Position numbers and translations under genes: made by a program. The notes under the pieces were generated by a model. It was not told where the DNA came from. It worked only from the letters and a program-made list of their open reading frames with translations, and made no database searches. From assembly GCA_028752905.1 (NCBI GenBank), contig JAQNBH010000013.1, positions 27,896,739-27,960,738 of the forward strand: a DNA stretch of 64,000 nt, in the 5' to 3' direction. This DNA is from Cladorhizidae sp. MBARI D1340-BT2 (lineage: Eukaryota; Porifera; Demospongiae; Poecilosclerida; Cladorhizidae). Shown in pieces: positions 11,775-24,227 of the stretch (its first letter is position 1; each line of letters starts with the position of its first letter).

Positions 11775-13164
11775 GTAAGTTTAGCTACATGTATATAGCT
11801 ACTAGCTCCTTACAAAAACTTGATTAGACCAAATCTAAACTACACAGGCACAATGTAAAGAAGTGATCAGTGTTTATGCCAAGGGAACGATCTCTATCAT
11901 AACTAAAATGGTGCTGAATACTAAAATGGTGCTATATATATGTCATGGAGGCCAATATTAAGTTAGTTCATTGAAATGCCCCTCTAGGCCCATGGATAGT
12001 TGATCCAAGATAGTACTCAACCTATGAAAGTATACTTGACTGATGACTTGCATATTTTTTCCTTTTGATGGACAATCTCTTCTTCATGACAAGAACGTGC
12101 TTTTGCTTTAAAAATGCTACATACAATCTGTTCATGTACTCTAAGGTATAGTGCCGTAGTAATAATGGTGTTGCATGTATACGCACATTGTAGTGGCATG
12201 GAAGTGAATAATTTGAAGTGGTAGAGTTTGTAAAGAACATCGACTGTGGGAGCAGATGTTGTGAAGTATCGTTGTTGTAGATGTATGCATCATAAACTAA
12301 AAATTCCTCCATCAATATTGAATCGCCCGTGGTTAGCCGAATACATGCTGACTTTGTGGGGGGGAGGGGGGGGGGGGGGGGGGGTGGGGGTGATAGCAAT
12401 TATATTTGTAGCTAGTCCAGAAGGAACTTTTCAAACTGTACCTATCATTAGATTGCAAATATAATAAGCTGCAGTTTGGTATAAAAATTAGCTCCATTGA
12501 GGTAAGTAAACAGAAGGTACTCATTGGTATGTTGCTCTATGTATGTCTCCAACAAAACTTACAGCAAATAAATCCATCCGGGAGTGACTTTTTTCTTTAG
12601 AGTGAAGGAATTTCATGTCATTGGAAGCATTGATCCACTCATGTCATTGGAAAGATTGATCCATCTTCATGTCATTAGAAACATGTTACCTTGGCCACTA
12701 GCCGACGAAGGGTGCATCCTATTGTTATTGGTCTAGAGTGAAGGAATTGAAAATAATTCCACGTAAGCATAGATATATACTTGTGCAACTTTACTCCGAA
12801 AAAGGGCTTCCAGAAACTGCAGCCAAGGCTAGGAAAAGACCGTTCATGACAACAGTTGCGATGGTCAACTATTTAAAGAATTTCGACAGTGTCAAATTTT
12901 GTGGGTACATCCACGTAATTGGTTAACACAAGTGTTAAATGGTTGTTGAAACACCTCAACAGGTCGCTTTAAGGTTATAAAATGTTTATTGTTAGCCCAA
13001 GGACCTGGGTTGGTGCAACGCAGCCACAACACCAACCCAAACCCTGCTAGATCTGTAGCCCTAGTAGTACTTATAACCTAGCTCTAAACTTAGCCATAGA
13101 CCATGCAATGGACTTGCCCTAGTCTCCGGTGAGTAGCCCTAGAAATATCCATTCCTTGGTCTCC
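11775..13164. other. TEX264 intron 1, first part; no gene
   Basis: It contains a G-rich run at about 12357-12388 and a diverged copy (12450-12870) of the segment at 7915-8160. Three ~30-bp repeats of TTCATGTCATTGGAA-type sequence lie near 12610-12690. The 62-codon frame at 12738-12926 lies in the duplicated segment and has no recognised domain. Confidence 0.5.
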
Positions 13165-13167
13165 TAA

Positions 13168-13725
13168 AGGCTGATTCATAATATGCAAAATGCTCAAGCG
13201 ATGTGATGCGACACGTGTTTTTTAAATATTGTCAACACAAAATTGCATCACATCGCTTGAATCTATTCGAGCGGCGTTGCGACTGTCGATTGCACCATTC
13301 TGGTGTGCTTTATTTGAGTTTTTCGTCATTCTGGTGTGTTTTATTTGAGTTAATTCGATTTTTCAGTAAAAGCTGGTGATTTCAAAGCTGAATCGACGAC
13401 CAAAGGTTATCTAAGCAGTGAGAACTCCTAGTATATGGGATGCGTCCAGCAAGTCCTACTGGGACTTGAGAGCTAGGGAAAATGCATGGAAGGAGGTGGC
13501 AGTTGAGGTAATATTTTGACATTGCCAGCTAGCTCATTTCAACTCCACCATCCATGGCTAGCCATGTGCTTTGTTTCGAAAGACATGAGCGCTGGCATCC
13601 ATTAAGTTAATAGGCGGAGTTCCAGTTGGGTGAAAGTTCAAGTTTGCTCAAGCGGTGACTCTGTTATTGGGAACAGCTAGAAGTGATGCGACGCGAAGGC
13701 CTAGCAGCATATTGTGAACCAGCCT
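13168..13725. mobile_element. MITE with TAA target duplication (Harbinger/ISL2EU-like)
   Basis: Left end AGGCTGATTCATAATATGC, right end (read inward) AGGCTGGTTCACAATATGC, so about 19 bp of near-perfect terminal inverted repeat. The element is flanked on both sides by TAA (13165-13167 and 13726-13728). The 558-bp interior has further inverted segments (GATGTGATGCGACACG / CATCACATCGC) and no coding frame. TWA target duplications and this end type are typical of PIF/Harbinger-ISL2EU MITEs; the family assignment is inferred. A truncated relative begins at 40972. Confidence 0.75.
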
Positions 13726-13728
13726 TAA

Positions 13729-15710
13729 GAGCTAGCACTAATGCTGATGGTATTGTATATGGCATGAACAATCCATCAGGGAGTACAATAATATTCCCTA
13801 TATTAGTTTAACCCCTGTTTCATAATTGCGCACGGCAAAATCTTGTAACAAAAAACCCTAAGCATCTTAGCTAAAACTCACATCAGCAGCTCCTTAGTTT
13901 CCTAACAAAAGGTTGAGTAGCAATAGAGCCACCAGAAGATTCCAATGCATATCCATGACTCGTCAGTGACTAGATTGCGGTTAAAAAAAAAAATTTAAGT
14001 GTGCAATGGTAGCAATGCTTGTTGATGATGCAATCAAGCAAGCTCATGAATGTGTGGTATGCATCTCCTCGGCAACTTTTTCCGAGTCCTTGAAGGAGGC
14101 TGTAGCTGATACCCGGCCGGCTGTAAAAATAAAGCAACAAGGCATGGTGGTACATGCTGACTTGTATACAACAACAGATAGAGTGTTTAATAGGAGCAGT
14201 TAACTTCTGCTTCTTGGTTTGCGGTAATGTTGAACTGTAAAGCAACGAAAATATATAATATAAGCGAGAACAAAAGACGTCTTGTTTGAAAACAAAGGAA
14301 ACAAGACTGCACTCATACAAACCACAAACAGATGACGCTTGGTCATTTTAACTCGACTCTTTCATAATGGTTGATGGTAAATGGTCATCTAACTGATTGT
14401 GGTCTTCGTGAGGAAACTCTCGTCTTTTTTTCCTTTTTTCTTTTTCTTTTTTTTTTTTGCCCAGTCGCTCAAATTATTTTTAAATAAAAACATATTTGTT
14501 CTTGTGAAGGTATGTACATGTATGACCCATGCTATCTGCCTGGGTGATTTTACAATCTCAATCAAACTAAGTGAATTTTTCTAATGACAATAACTATATA
14601 CACAATAACTACCCACTGCCTTGCTAGTCTTATTCCCAGAGGAGTTGACAACTGTGGTTTCTGAATGTAGTCGCTCACGCGCCACACCTTTGCCTTTCAT
14701 TTCCCATGACTTTTTTATTAGTATATTTTTTTATTATCTTTTATACAAGGCTTTTTGGAGGGTTACTGAAACTGAAAATTATGGTTTGTAAAACTATAGG
14801 CGGAGGTCGATTTTTGGTCATTTCTGGAGAACCTCTTTTCCACAGCACCAGGTGTATTGCAACATCATCGTGCAGAAAAAGTCTGGGAGCGCTTGACGGG
14901 ATTCTGTAGCTGCGAGTTGTCATTTGGCCTGAGATTTAGGTGTTAATTGTTGTTACTGTTCCTCTGCCTGGCCTGGCATCCTGTACATGGCATTCGAGGT
15001 TGAAGGCATGGAATGTGGTTGTGTTCGCAGCAGCACTGAAGCTTAGTCACTCATTTGTGGAGGAATATTTAGAGCACACCTGGAGGATAATCCACATAGC
15101 CACCTTCATTTACATACATATACAAGCATTCCTAAACTCCAGCAGGCACAGCTCCTCTATGCTGTAACTGGCTGGCTAGCCTCTCTAGTGCCTCTCTCCC
15201 ATTTGACGTTCTTCTATGGACAATCATCACTGAACTGTCCTTGTTTGTAAGTCAGGCATATTTTTTGTGAAAGGAAAGGAGGCAAAGAAAAGATACATTA
15301 AGTAACTACAGCCAATTTTTCATGAATCAGGATTTAGAACATTGATACTTGCCACAATCTTTATTGGCTCTCCTACCTTGGTCATAATGAGTGCATGTGT
15401 GACTTGACATGACATTCCTTAGACCTATGTTAGTGTCAAGCACATATCTTCAACAGAACCTTGTGAACTGCTTGTGACCATACATGTATGTGTGTATACA
15501 AAGGTACAGTAGGAGGCATGTTATCCAAACGTCACTTCTCGAGCCCGCCGGTCAACCAAACGCTACAATAAACTCCACCTACATGTACATTCAGTGAACA
15601 CTTCCTTTTTCATTTTGCAGGGAAAGTTCCTTTGCGCATGCGCACAACGAATAGAAAACGTCTGCCTGATGTGGAGCCTCATCCAGCAATTTCTTTCGAT
15701 CTGTGTCATA
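13729..15710. other. TEX264 intron 1, second part; no gene recognised
   Basis: A 65-codon frame at 14006-14203 starts with ATG and ends normally but has no recognisable motif. A T-rich pyrimidine tract lies at 14425-14458. Nothing else stands out. Confidence 0.4.
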
Positions 15711-15976
15711 GCAGAGAGCTTGGCTAGACCTAAGAGAAAAAGAGTTGTCCTTAGTATCGATGTGAGCTCAAGATCTGCAATATTGTGAAGAATGGGAAGT
15801 AGTTTAGCTGGAGTGGTGGTGGATTGCTATGTTGGAAAGTGGAGCAGAGAGCTTGGCTAGACCTAAGAGAAAAAGAGTTGTCCTTAGTATCGATGTGAGC
15901 TCAAGATCTGCAATATTGTGAAGAATGGGAAGTAGTTTAGCTGGAGTGGTGGTGGATTGCTATGTTGGAAAGTGGA
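15711..15976. repeat. Exact tandem duplication of 133 bp
   Basis: 15711-15843 (GCAGAGAGCTTGGCTAGACC ... TGTTGGAAAGTGGA) is repeated immediately at 15844-15976 with no difference that can be seen. This implies a recent event or an assembly artefact. Confidence 0.9.
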
Positions 15977-16586
15977 CTGTCCACAATTATACATTATGAT
16001 GAGCACAGACAAGCTGAAGACCTTCTACACTGAAGTTCAGTTATACACCCTCCAGTTCCAATGTGTTTGAATAAGTGGCCTCCTATTGTGTGTGTGTGTA
16101 TACATGTATATATACATGTATATATTTATATATATATACATATTATATATACATATTTATATATAATATACAACATATATATATATGTGTGGGTGTGTGG
16201 ATGTATTAATATCGTTGAGAATTTAATTATGTGAGACATTTATCAGTTGCATTCCAACACGGCATAACCAAGTCAAGTGTCCGTGCATCCTTCCTCTGTG
16301 TGAGCTGGTGATGCAATACATCAAGTGATACAGGAAAGGGATTGTTTTTTTATGTTTTAGATCCACAAGTTAGATCAACATAAGGGGGCTTTGAAAGTGC
16401 CCTATTTCCTGAAAACAGCTATGTGGGGTATCCCTCTCTTCTGTCTAACTAATTGGCAGTTGTGAGCCTTTCAAGCTTCTTGTGGTAATGATGTAGGTGT
16501 GGTTTTATGCTGCTGCCAACTATAAAAGAACACCATGATGCAGTTGTAGAATTGCACTGTAGAAGGAGTGACTCTGGGTGGAGATG
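15977..16586. other. Noncoding, with TG/TA microsatellite
   Basis: A TGTGTG/TATATA-rich low-complexity block lies at about 16088-16200. The rest is unique intronic sequence without a gene. Confidence 0.6.
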
Positions 16587-16703
16587 CAAGGGTGTATTTA
16601 GGGGGGTGGCATGCTTGCCCGTTCCCCCATTAATTTTGATATTTAACAGCGGCGTGACACTGGATTGGATCAGCCCCCGGAAAAATTTCTGTATACAGCC
16701 CTG
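16587..16703 (+). mobile_element. Short G-tract MITE, same family as 8886-9061
   Basis: Left end CAAGGGTGTATTTAGGGGGG. Right end, read inward, CAGGGCTGTATACAGAAATT. The interior is ~80 bp and noncoding. The left ends of 16587 and 26822 also resemble each other (AGGG-T-ATTTAGGGGGG). Confidence 0.5.
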
Positions 16704-17229
16704 CGATGAATCCATAGTCCTCTCCAACCTCTTCCTTTTTTTCTATCACTCATCACTCAACACTGACTTGCATTCTGACAGACAAGCTTCAGGGCTAGTT
16801 CACACAGGGAATACAAGCCCCCCTCAGTGTCGCGGCACAAGTGTATGGTGTTGCTCTACATGTATGTCCAGCTTGAAAAAGCAATCGGACATCGGACATT
16901 TTCCGACCATTTGTTGTATTTGTCCGAGCAAAACTCGCTGCAGTCGGCCGTACTATCCGTACGAAGGTTCTAGTGTCAAGGGGTCATGGGTTTGCGCACG
17001 CACTGCAAGCAATTATTAATTCACGCGAGTATTGTTTATTATTGACGCAAGTCTTGTTAATTGATGATCACGCATACCGTGTAGTAGCTACAGATAGCAG
17101 TAAGATCTGTCTAACGATAAAAGGAAGTTTATCTCGGTCTTTTACAGTTCCAGATGAGAAAAGATGGCGGGTGGAATATGAGACTGCAAGGCATGGGTAG
17201 TGCATTACGATCAGGAGTGCCAAACAATA

Positions 17230-19490
17230 ATCTGGTTGTACTGTGGAACAGAGACTGATGCTGGAATGGAAATCGTGACGAGCTAGAAATGCCGACTTTG
17301 CAGCAAGTACAAAGACAGAATCGTTGCGCGAAAGAATTTTAGTGAGAAATGGATAAGTGGGGCAGACTCAGTCACGACAACTAACCTTGAGACTGTGTAA
17401 ATCTGATCTGCATGCTCATTAATCTGCACAGGAAGGACCTAGCACAAGCCAAAGATTTGGGCACCACTTCCTGTTCTCCTATTGCAGACAAGCACTGCGT
17501 GTACTGCCTAAGGATAGGCAAAAGAAATTAAAACTGAAGTTTCACGTAGCTTATTGTGTGGCCACTGAGCAGCTCTCTTTGACTAAATACAGCCGAGAAC
17601 TGGAGGCCCAGCATTGAGTGGACTTGGGCACTGCCTACAAGAATAACGGTGCAAGTAAAGTGTTTATACATACTGTAGCAGAGTCTAGCAGGCAAGACAT
17701 CGTTTCCACCATTTCCAATGTGTCTTTCTCCCTGCTGATGGGTGGTTCAACTGACAAGAGCACCACTTACAATGAGGTACTCATGATTGTCTGGTGGGTC
17801 TCAAACAGCACGGATGAGAAAGTTCATGCAAAGATCAAATTCCTTTCTCTAAATAGACCCAAATCTGTGACTGCAGGTGGCCTGTTTCAGTCACTACAGC
17901 ATGGACTACAAAGTCTTTGCGTCCATGCTGTAAATAAAGACGCATGCAAAATGTTGGTAGGAATTGGTACACACGAGCATCAGCAACATTGCCTCGTCAG
18001 GCCAAGGGATTTGTAGAACAGGAGTTAGGCTGGATCTTCCCTATGTGGTGCTTGGTTCATCGTCTTGAACTGGCAATCAAGGATGCACTCAGTGGCACAT
18101 TTTAAATTCGGTTGAGGAAATGCTATTGAGACTGTATTACAGTACGAAAAGTCCACTAAGAAATGTAGGGAACTGGAGGGCATCGTGGGGGATTTAAAGG
18201 AAATCTTTGAATTTTGATGCTGAGGGTATAAAGCCAGTGAGAGCATGTGGATGCAGGTGGGCCAGCCACAAACTAAATGCCATGAAGAGAGTTGTGTCGA
18301 AGTATGATGCATACACCGCTCATCTTGCCACACTTAGTTATGACAGTTCCGTGAGAGCTGCTGATCGTGCAAAGCTCACAGGATATCTGCGAAAATGGAT
18401 TGATGCCAAGTGTGTGTATCTCCTTAGGTGTGCAATGTTTGTGGACCTTCTCACACCTTAAGACATTTTCTCAAAAGTCATGCCGAGTGCTAGCTTGGAT
18501 AATCTAGGGGCTCTTATCTCATTACTGAGAACAGCGAGGTAAACCAACAAGCTAAGATCTCAGCCTTTGCGGCAGTGGACAGCGTATTCTGCTACAATTT
18601 AAAAAAATTACTGAAAATAATGAAGATCCAGTTTATCAATATCAAGTATTGTAGAATTTCTCAAGCAAAGAGTTACATCAAAGCAGGTATGTAGATGACT
18701 GTTCTAAGGTGACCTCTTGTACAAAATCAAGATTAGCATGGTCCGACTTGGACCCTATTCGTGACATCATCTTCATGCTTAGCCCTCAGAGCTTCAAAAA
18801 AAAATCCTAGAGGAGGTCACACCCAATGGCCGAGAGGAACCAATTAAGAAACCATAGGATGCCAGGAGCATTTCCAAGGTTCCACTTGAGGGAGCTGATG
18901 ATGAAGTATGAAATCCGTCCTGAATTTGAAGTCATGGTGTCTTATGCTGGGCAGTTCATACCCATATCTACTTTACATGATGCTTATGCTGGGCAGTTCA
19001 TACCCTTATCTACATACTTTACATGATGCTTATGCTGGGCAGTTCATACCTTATATACTTTACATGATGCTTATGCTGGGCAATTCATACCCATATCTAC
19101 ATACTTTACATGATGTTATCCTGGGCAATTCATACCCATATCTACATACTTTACATGATGCTTATGCTGGGCAGTTCATAATCCTTACCTACTTTAGATT
19201 ACCAATCTGTCTGGTGGTGGATATTTAATTCTCCAGATTCCTCCGAGTGGTCAAATATCCTAAGACTTGCTAAACTGCTTTTCTCCTTTCCTGTAACAAG
19301 CAGTAAACTTTAACGAACTATGTAGCTTATCAAGATAAGATAAGAGCATCTATTAATGACGAAACCTTAAATGACCTGTTGACTCTGAATGCAGAAAAGG
19401 CTCCACTGAAAGATTTCTCTCCTGACTCTGCAATTACACTTTGCTGGGGAGCTAAGCAAAAATTAGCCAACCAGAGTCTGGGGAAGCAGT
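17230..19490 (+). pseudogene. Decayed hAT-superfamily transposase (ZNF862-like)
   Basis: Frameshifted, stop-broken coding pieces lie in order. First a CxxC zinc-finger remnant (KCRLCSKYKDRI, about 17285), then NFSEKWISGAD. Next a conserved block at 17500-18016 (LPKDRQKKLKLKFHVAY, ATEQLSLTKY, LLMGGSTDKSTTYNEV, CKMLVGIGT), then WIFPMWCLVHRLELAIKDA near 18030. RACGCRWASHKLNAM follows at about 18240, then the C-terminal dimerisation region (19220-19480: SNILRLAKLLFSFPVTSSK, SINDETLNDLLTL). This order matches hAT-type transposases of the ZNF862/KIAA1586 group. At least five breaks are visible (for example TGA at 17616-17618 and the shift near 17990). No terminal repeats were found. It sits in TEX264 intron 1. 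Confidence 0.7.
18942..19185. repeat. 46-bp minisatellite grown out of hAT coding sequence
   Basis: Six copies of a unit containing GCTGGGCAGTTCATACCC and CTACATACTTTACATGATGC. The first copy is continuous with the hAT frame (EFEVMVSYAGQFI), so the array arose by tandem amplification inside the dead transposase. Confidence 0.85.
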
Positions 19491-21079
19491 ACATGCCCCG
19501 TAGCACCAATAGAGCAGAATCAGCAACATGCTCAACTTCAATGATGAACAAGAGATTGAAACATGTTTACTGGACGACTGGGATCTGTAGATGAATGATG
19601 ACGAATTAATGCTTATTATACACAATCTTGTATACAAATTTGTCATACATTTATTCATCAAAGTAACACATGATACATGCCTGGAACCTTGAGCATGTAC
19701 ATTGTGGCAGACCAATATTGAGAAATGGCAGATCATAACTCAAGATGCTTGATGCATAACTGGAACCTTGAGCATGTATTGTGGCAGACTAAATATTGAG
19801 AAATGGCAGATCATAACTCAAGATGCTTGGGACATTTTGTCCCGCCATTTTCTGAACCTTATTTCAAGCTCTATATGTCTCAACACAAACTAGGGCTTGT
19901 GTCGTTTTGGTGAGCTGACCCGTGCCTCTTGTACAAGTTAGAGATACAAGATAGCACCTATTTGGCGATGAGGCAAGCCAGTTGGTCGAGATATAGTACA
20001 TAGGTCTCTTGGACGAAATCTGAAATGTAGAGTATGAGGATGTGACGTATATTCAAATCAGTTGTCAGTTGAGTTATGTTTGAAGTCAGCTAAGTTTGTG
20101 GTATTGATGGACATGTTCCTGACTTGAGGTGTATGTATCCTTGATGACATCATACCTACATACATGTGCCTTAAGCTCTAGTTACCAAAAGAAGCACACT
20201 AATTGATGTAGTGTTCATGTATATTAGAGGGAAAATTTGTTTAATTTGCTAACAATGAACCATGTGGCAGTTATGGCTCTCAGAAATAGGAACACACTTC
20301 TTCTTTTCTTTTTTTTTCCTTCTTTTTTTTTACCCTCTCAACTCTTCTTTTTAAGGTGACCGGTGAGAACATGTATAGCTCGACTCGCGTAGCCGTGTAA
20401 ACATATTCGTACATGCCGAAAGCAACTCACAACATTGTGGTTTGATATCATGCCATGCACATTTCATGGAGTCATCCAGGCATGACCAAAGTCTAAAGGT
20501 TATTGCCCAACTAGTACTGGCTATGAAGGGCTAGGATTGTGTGGGTGAGCAACAACTTTGAACTTTGGGCATCCCTAGTTATCCTAGTAGATAGCAATGT
20601 ATACAAGCCAACCAACCACATGGCTAAATGCTGCTGGCTCTTGTGGTTAATTTATTTAAAAATAAATAGAGGTGTGGGCAGACACCCTGTCTGTGCATTG
20701 AGCAGTCTCGTATGGGTGTGTGTTTCATCACTTAATGCCAGGAATTGTGGTACTGTGTGTAAACACATTGTCCAGGATTCTTGGAAGCTTTCCAAACTCG
20801 CCCATGAAAAGGTCTGATCACGCAAATATATTAAACTCTTTAGAACCATTAGCAGATATACCACATGTTCGATTTCCTGTTACGATAATGCCGATATGAC
20901 CACCCGTCCATCTTGGCAGACATCCTTAACCTCACATTACTGTGGGAAGCAAAATTGTAGCTAGCTATAGCTGAAGGCAGGAAAGTAGAACAACCCTCCA
21001 TGCCTTCCACACTAGAATTAATCCTTGGCCTATCCCTTGTCATATGTCTGTACCCGTAGCATAAAGGCGAAGGCTCCAC
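19491..21079. other. TEX264 intron 1, third part; no gene
   Basis: A ~78-bp tandem duplication lies at 19680-19829 (TGGAACCTTGAGCATGTA ... CATAACTCAAGATGCTT twice). A pyrimidine tract lies near 20298-20355. The 92-codon frame at 20539-20817 shows no motif. Confidence 0.5.
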
Positions 21080-21715
21080 TGGGTTGGGGTAGGTTGACTA
21101 TAGCTCTATGGGGACACACACTGGACCAACACCACACGTGGCAAGCGTGCGGGTGGAAAATTGATTACGTTGATTTTACCACACTGGGTTGAGCAGGTTG
21201 AACTAGGTTAACAATAGCTCTATGAGGACACACACTGGACCAACACCACACATGGGTTGAGGCAGGTTGAAGTAGGTTGACAATAGCTCTATGAGGACAC
21301 ACACTGGACCAACACCACACTGGGTTGAAGCAGGTTGAAGTAGGTTGAAAATAGCTCTATGGGGACACACACTGGACCAACACCACACTGGGTTGAGGCA
21401 GGTTGAAGTACATTGACAATAGCTCTATGGGCACACACACAGGACCAACACCACACTGGGTTGAGGCAGGTTGAAGTACACACTGTAGTTTACAATAGCT
21501 GTATAAGGACATTCTGAATCAACACTACACTGGGTTGAAGTAGGTTGACTATACTAACTCTATGGGGACAACACTGAACCAACACCACATTGGGTTTAGA
21601 TTGAAGTAGGTTGACAATAACCGTATGGGAACAACACGGGACCAGCACCACTCTGGATTTAGGTTGGAGTAGATTCATAATATTGGGACACACGCTAGAC
21701 CAACGTCACCCTCAG
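21080..21715. repeat. ~67-bp minisatellite, about 9 copies
   Basis: Unit approximately TGGGTTGAGGCAGGTTGAAG, TAGGTTGACAATAGCTCTAT, GGGGACACACACTGGACCAA, CACCACAC, with shortened copies at the right end. Minus-strand frames (MCGVGPVCVLIEL-type) are repeat translations. Confidence 0.9.
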
Positions 21716-22483
21716 CTTCTGTTTCCTTGGCTCATTATTTTCATATTTTCTTTGTAATTAAACAATCCAAGTATACTACAGTAGGACTATTTCTATAAAA
21801 AGAAATAGCTTGTAATAATAACCACCAAACATGAGGTTGAAGTTCAGTACACGCTCATGGCTACTGCCACTATGAATGTAATTATTGCTTGATTAGTATG
21901 TACCAATAGGAAGTGGTCATACCTGCTTTAATCTTCTCTTACATGGGCTTGCTCATGGACCATTTACCTTTGAAACACACACCACTGCTCTGAGTGATAG
22001 AATTGTCAGACTATGAGCATTACGCTGGACTACAGGGGAGAGGGGACATACTGATTTTATTTATACTTCATTGGTGAGGGGAGGAGAAGTGATTCTCATA
22101 TGAGGCCACCGAGTGGGAGTGGAGGGGGCCGTTGCTGCATAGCGTTAATCTCGGGCAATAGTAGGGGGGAGAAAGAAGGCACTTAACTTTCCTTATGTGT
22201 GTGTGTGTGTGAAACTGGAACTTTTTTTACTTTAATTTTTTCCGTTTTGTTTTATTATTTTTAATATTTATATTATTTATATTATAAATATTTTTAATTA
22301 TTTCGATTGTTATCAGCAGCATTGTCATTAATTACTTTCATTATTACTAGGTAGAGCAGCTAGCTGAACATCAAGGGGCAAATTTAAGTTCATCGTTGAG
22401 AAAGTTCTTATGTTCTACTATACATGTATATGTCAACTGAGAGTTCGTTGTGAGTTTATATTATCACTACTGCTGTGAATTAG
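21716..22483. other. End of TEX264 intron 1; repeat tail, no gene
   Basis: An A/T-rich low-complexity stretch lies at 22220-22330 and a (GT)n run at 22198-22211. At 22375-22452 there is a degenerate tail of the hammerhead-like repeat (TTGAGAAAGTTCTTATGTTC ... GTCAACTGAGAGTTCGTTG). Confidence 0.55.
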
Positions 22484-22699
22484 GTTCCAGAATGCGATCT
22501 ACGATGCGTAACAGGTTGTTGCCTACCACTGGAGACTGCAACCTTGTCCCTCGAGGAGCAGCTGAAAGTGAGTGGCTTCAACATCTGGACCTTCCCGGAA
22601 TGTGAGAATGCAGTCATTACAGAGTTCCCGTCTAGAAGCATGTTGTCCTGCCTCATAGCACCCAAGTGTGTGTACCCAGCTCTAAAAAAGTATTACAGC
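22484..22699 (+). CDS. TEX264: TEX264 homologue, exon 2 (GyrI-like domain)
   Basis: 72 codons, from acceptor AATTAG| to TATTACAGC|GTAAGT, phase 0 at both ends. It joins exon 1 to give ...YYDDPKT|VPECDLRCVTG, matching human ...YYDNPHMVPPDKCRCAVG. It continues through VSGFNIWTFPECENAV and CVYPALKKYYS, the counterpart of the family's F-G-F-K-V-F-S-F-P and V-H-P-A-L. The downstream acceptor at 22490 would break the frame, which supports 22484 as the start. Confidence 0.88.
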
Positions 22700-22867
22700 G
22701 TAAGTTCAAGTTACTGTTTATATACTATATATATACATGTGATGTGTAGCTTATTATTTGCTCATTTCATTTTGCTTCGTATTGAATAATTACAGAGGAG
22801 ACAAAAGCAAATGCACTTGAATCATACACAATTGATGTTGAGCCCTTGCAAGACATGTGCTTGCACT

Positions 22868-23775
22868 TTTAGTTGGCTGCCATGCACCAGCACACCACCT
22901 CCTCCAAGTCTCTAGCCAGCTGCCTTGCACCAGCACACCACCTCCTCCAAGTCACTAGCCAGCTACCTTGCACAAGCACACCACCTCCTCCAAGTCTCTA
23001 GCCAGCTGCCTTGCACCAGCACACCACCTCCTCCAAGTCACTAGCCAGCTGCCTTGCACTAGCACACCAACTCCTCCAAGTATCTAGCCAGCTGCCTTGC
23101 ACCAGCACACCACCTCCTCCAAGTAGCTAGCCAGCTGCCTTGCACCAGCACACCACCTCCTCCAAGTCACTAGCCAGCTGCCTTGCACCAGCACACCACC
23201 TCCTCCAAGTCACTAGCCAGCTGCCTTGCACCAGCACACCAACTCCTCCAAGTCACTAGCCAGCTGCCTTGCACCAGCACACCAACTCCTCCAAGTCTCT
23301 AGCCAGCTCCTTGCACCAGCACACCACCTCCTCCAAGTCTCTAGCCAGCTGCCTTGCACCAGCACACAACCTCCTCCAAGTCACTAGCCAGCTGCCTTGC
23401 ACCAGCACACCACCTCCTCCAAGTATCTAGCCAGCTGCCTTGCTGGTCACCTCCTCCAAGTCACTAGCCAGCTGCCTTGCACCAGCACACCACCTCCTCC
23501 AAGTCACTAGCCAGCTGCCTTGCACTAGCACACCAACTCCTCCAAGTCACTAGCCAGCTCTTTGCACCAGCACACCACCTCCTCCAAGTCTCTAGCTAGC
23601 TGCCTTGCACCAGCACACCACCTCCTCCAAGTATCTAGCCAGCTGCCTTGCACTAGCACACCACCTCCTCCAAGTCACTAGCCAGCTGCCTTGCACCAGC
23701 ACACCACCTCCTCCGAGTCACTAGCCAGCAGCCTTGCACCAGCACACCATCTCCTCCAAGTCTCTAACTAGCTCG
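22868..23775. repeat. 43-bp minisatellite, about 21 copies
   Basis: Unit GCCAGCTGCCTTGCACCAGC plus ACACCACCTCCTCCAAGTCACTA, very homogeneous. Variants are ACCAAC and TCTCTA/TATCTA. It lies in TEX264 intron 2. Confidence 0.95.
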
Positions 23776-24227
23776 TACCCAACAAACACTTTTACAAATA
23801 AGATCATGTTCATATCTTAACAAACTTATAAACCAACTTGGCAGGTCCTCATCTATGTATTCATTAGTTTTCAGTTTTTAATAACCAAGATCAGAGAAAG
23901 GGTCGCTGGAATTGTCCGACTTTGTAGCTCTGGAGGTAAGCGTGTAATGTCTGGTGCTGCCACCTTTCCCTGCTTTAGACAATGGATGTCGCCATCTTCA
24001 CTGACATCTGTCTCCACAGATATCTCATGGACCTTGAATATATTTTTGTCTCCTCTGCTAGATTATTACATCAGTGCATGTAGGTGCGAACACAATTACG
24101 TGGAGAGGGAACACTTCATTTGATCGTCAATGGATCTCAAGGCAAATAAATACTACTGAAGGGTGAAAGCCCTTCAAGAAATGTCCCTCACCCCCCTTCC
24201 CTACATTTGCACATACTTGTATCCTAC
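23776..24227. other. Unique intronic sequence, no gene
   Basis: 450 bp between two minisatellites. No open frame or motif of note. Confidence 0.5.

Noticed and set aside
22868..23775. Regularly spaced repeats that could suggest a CRISPR array
   Set aside because: Units are contiguous with no unique spacers, and the genome is eukaryotic.
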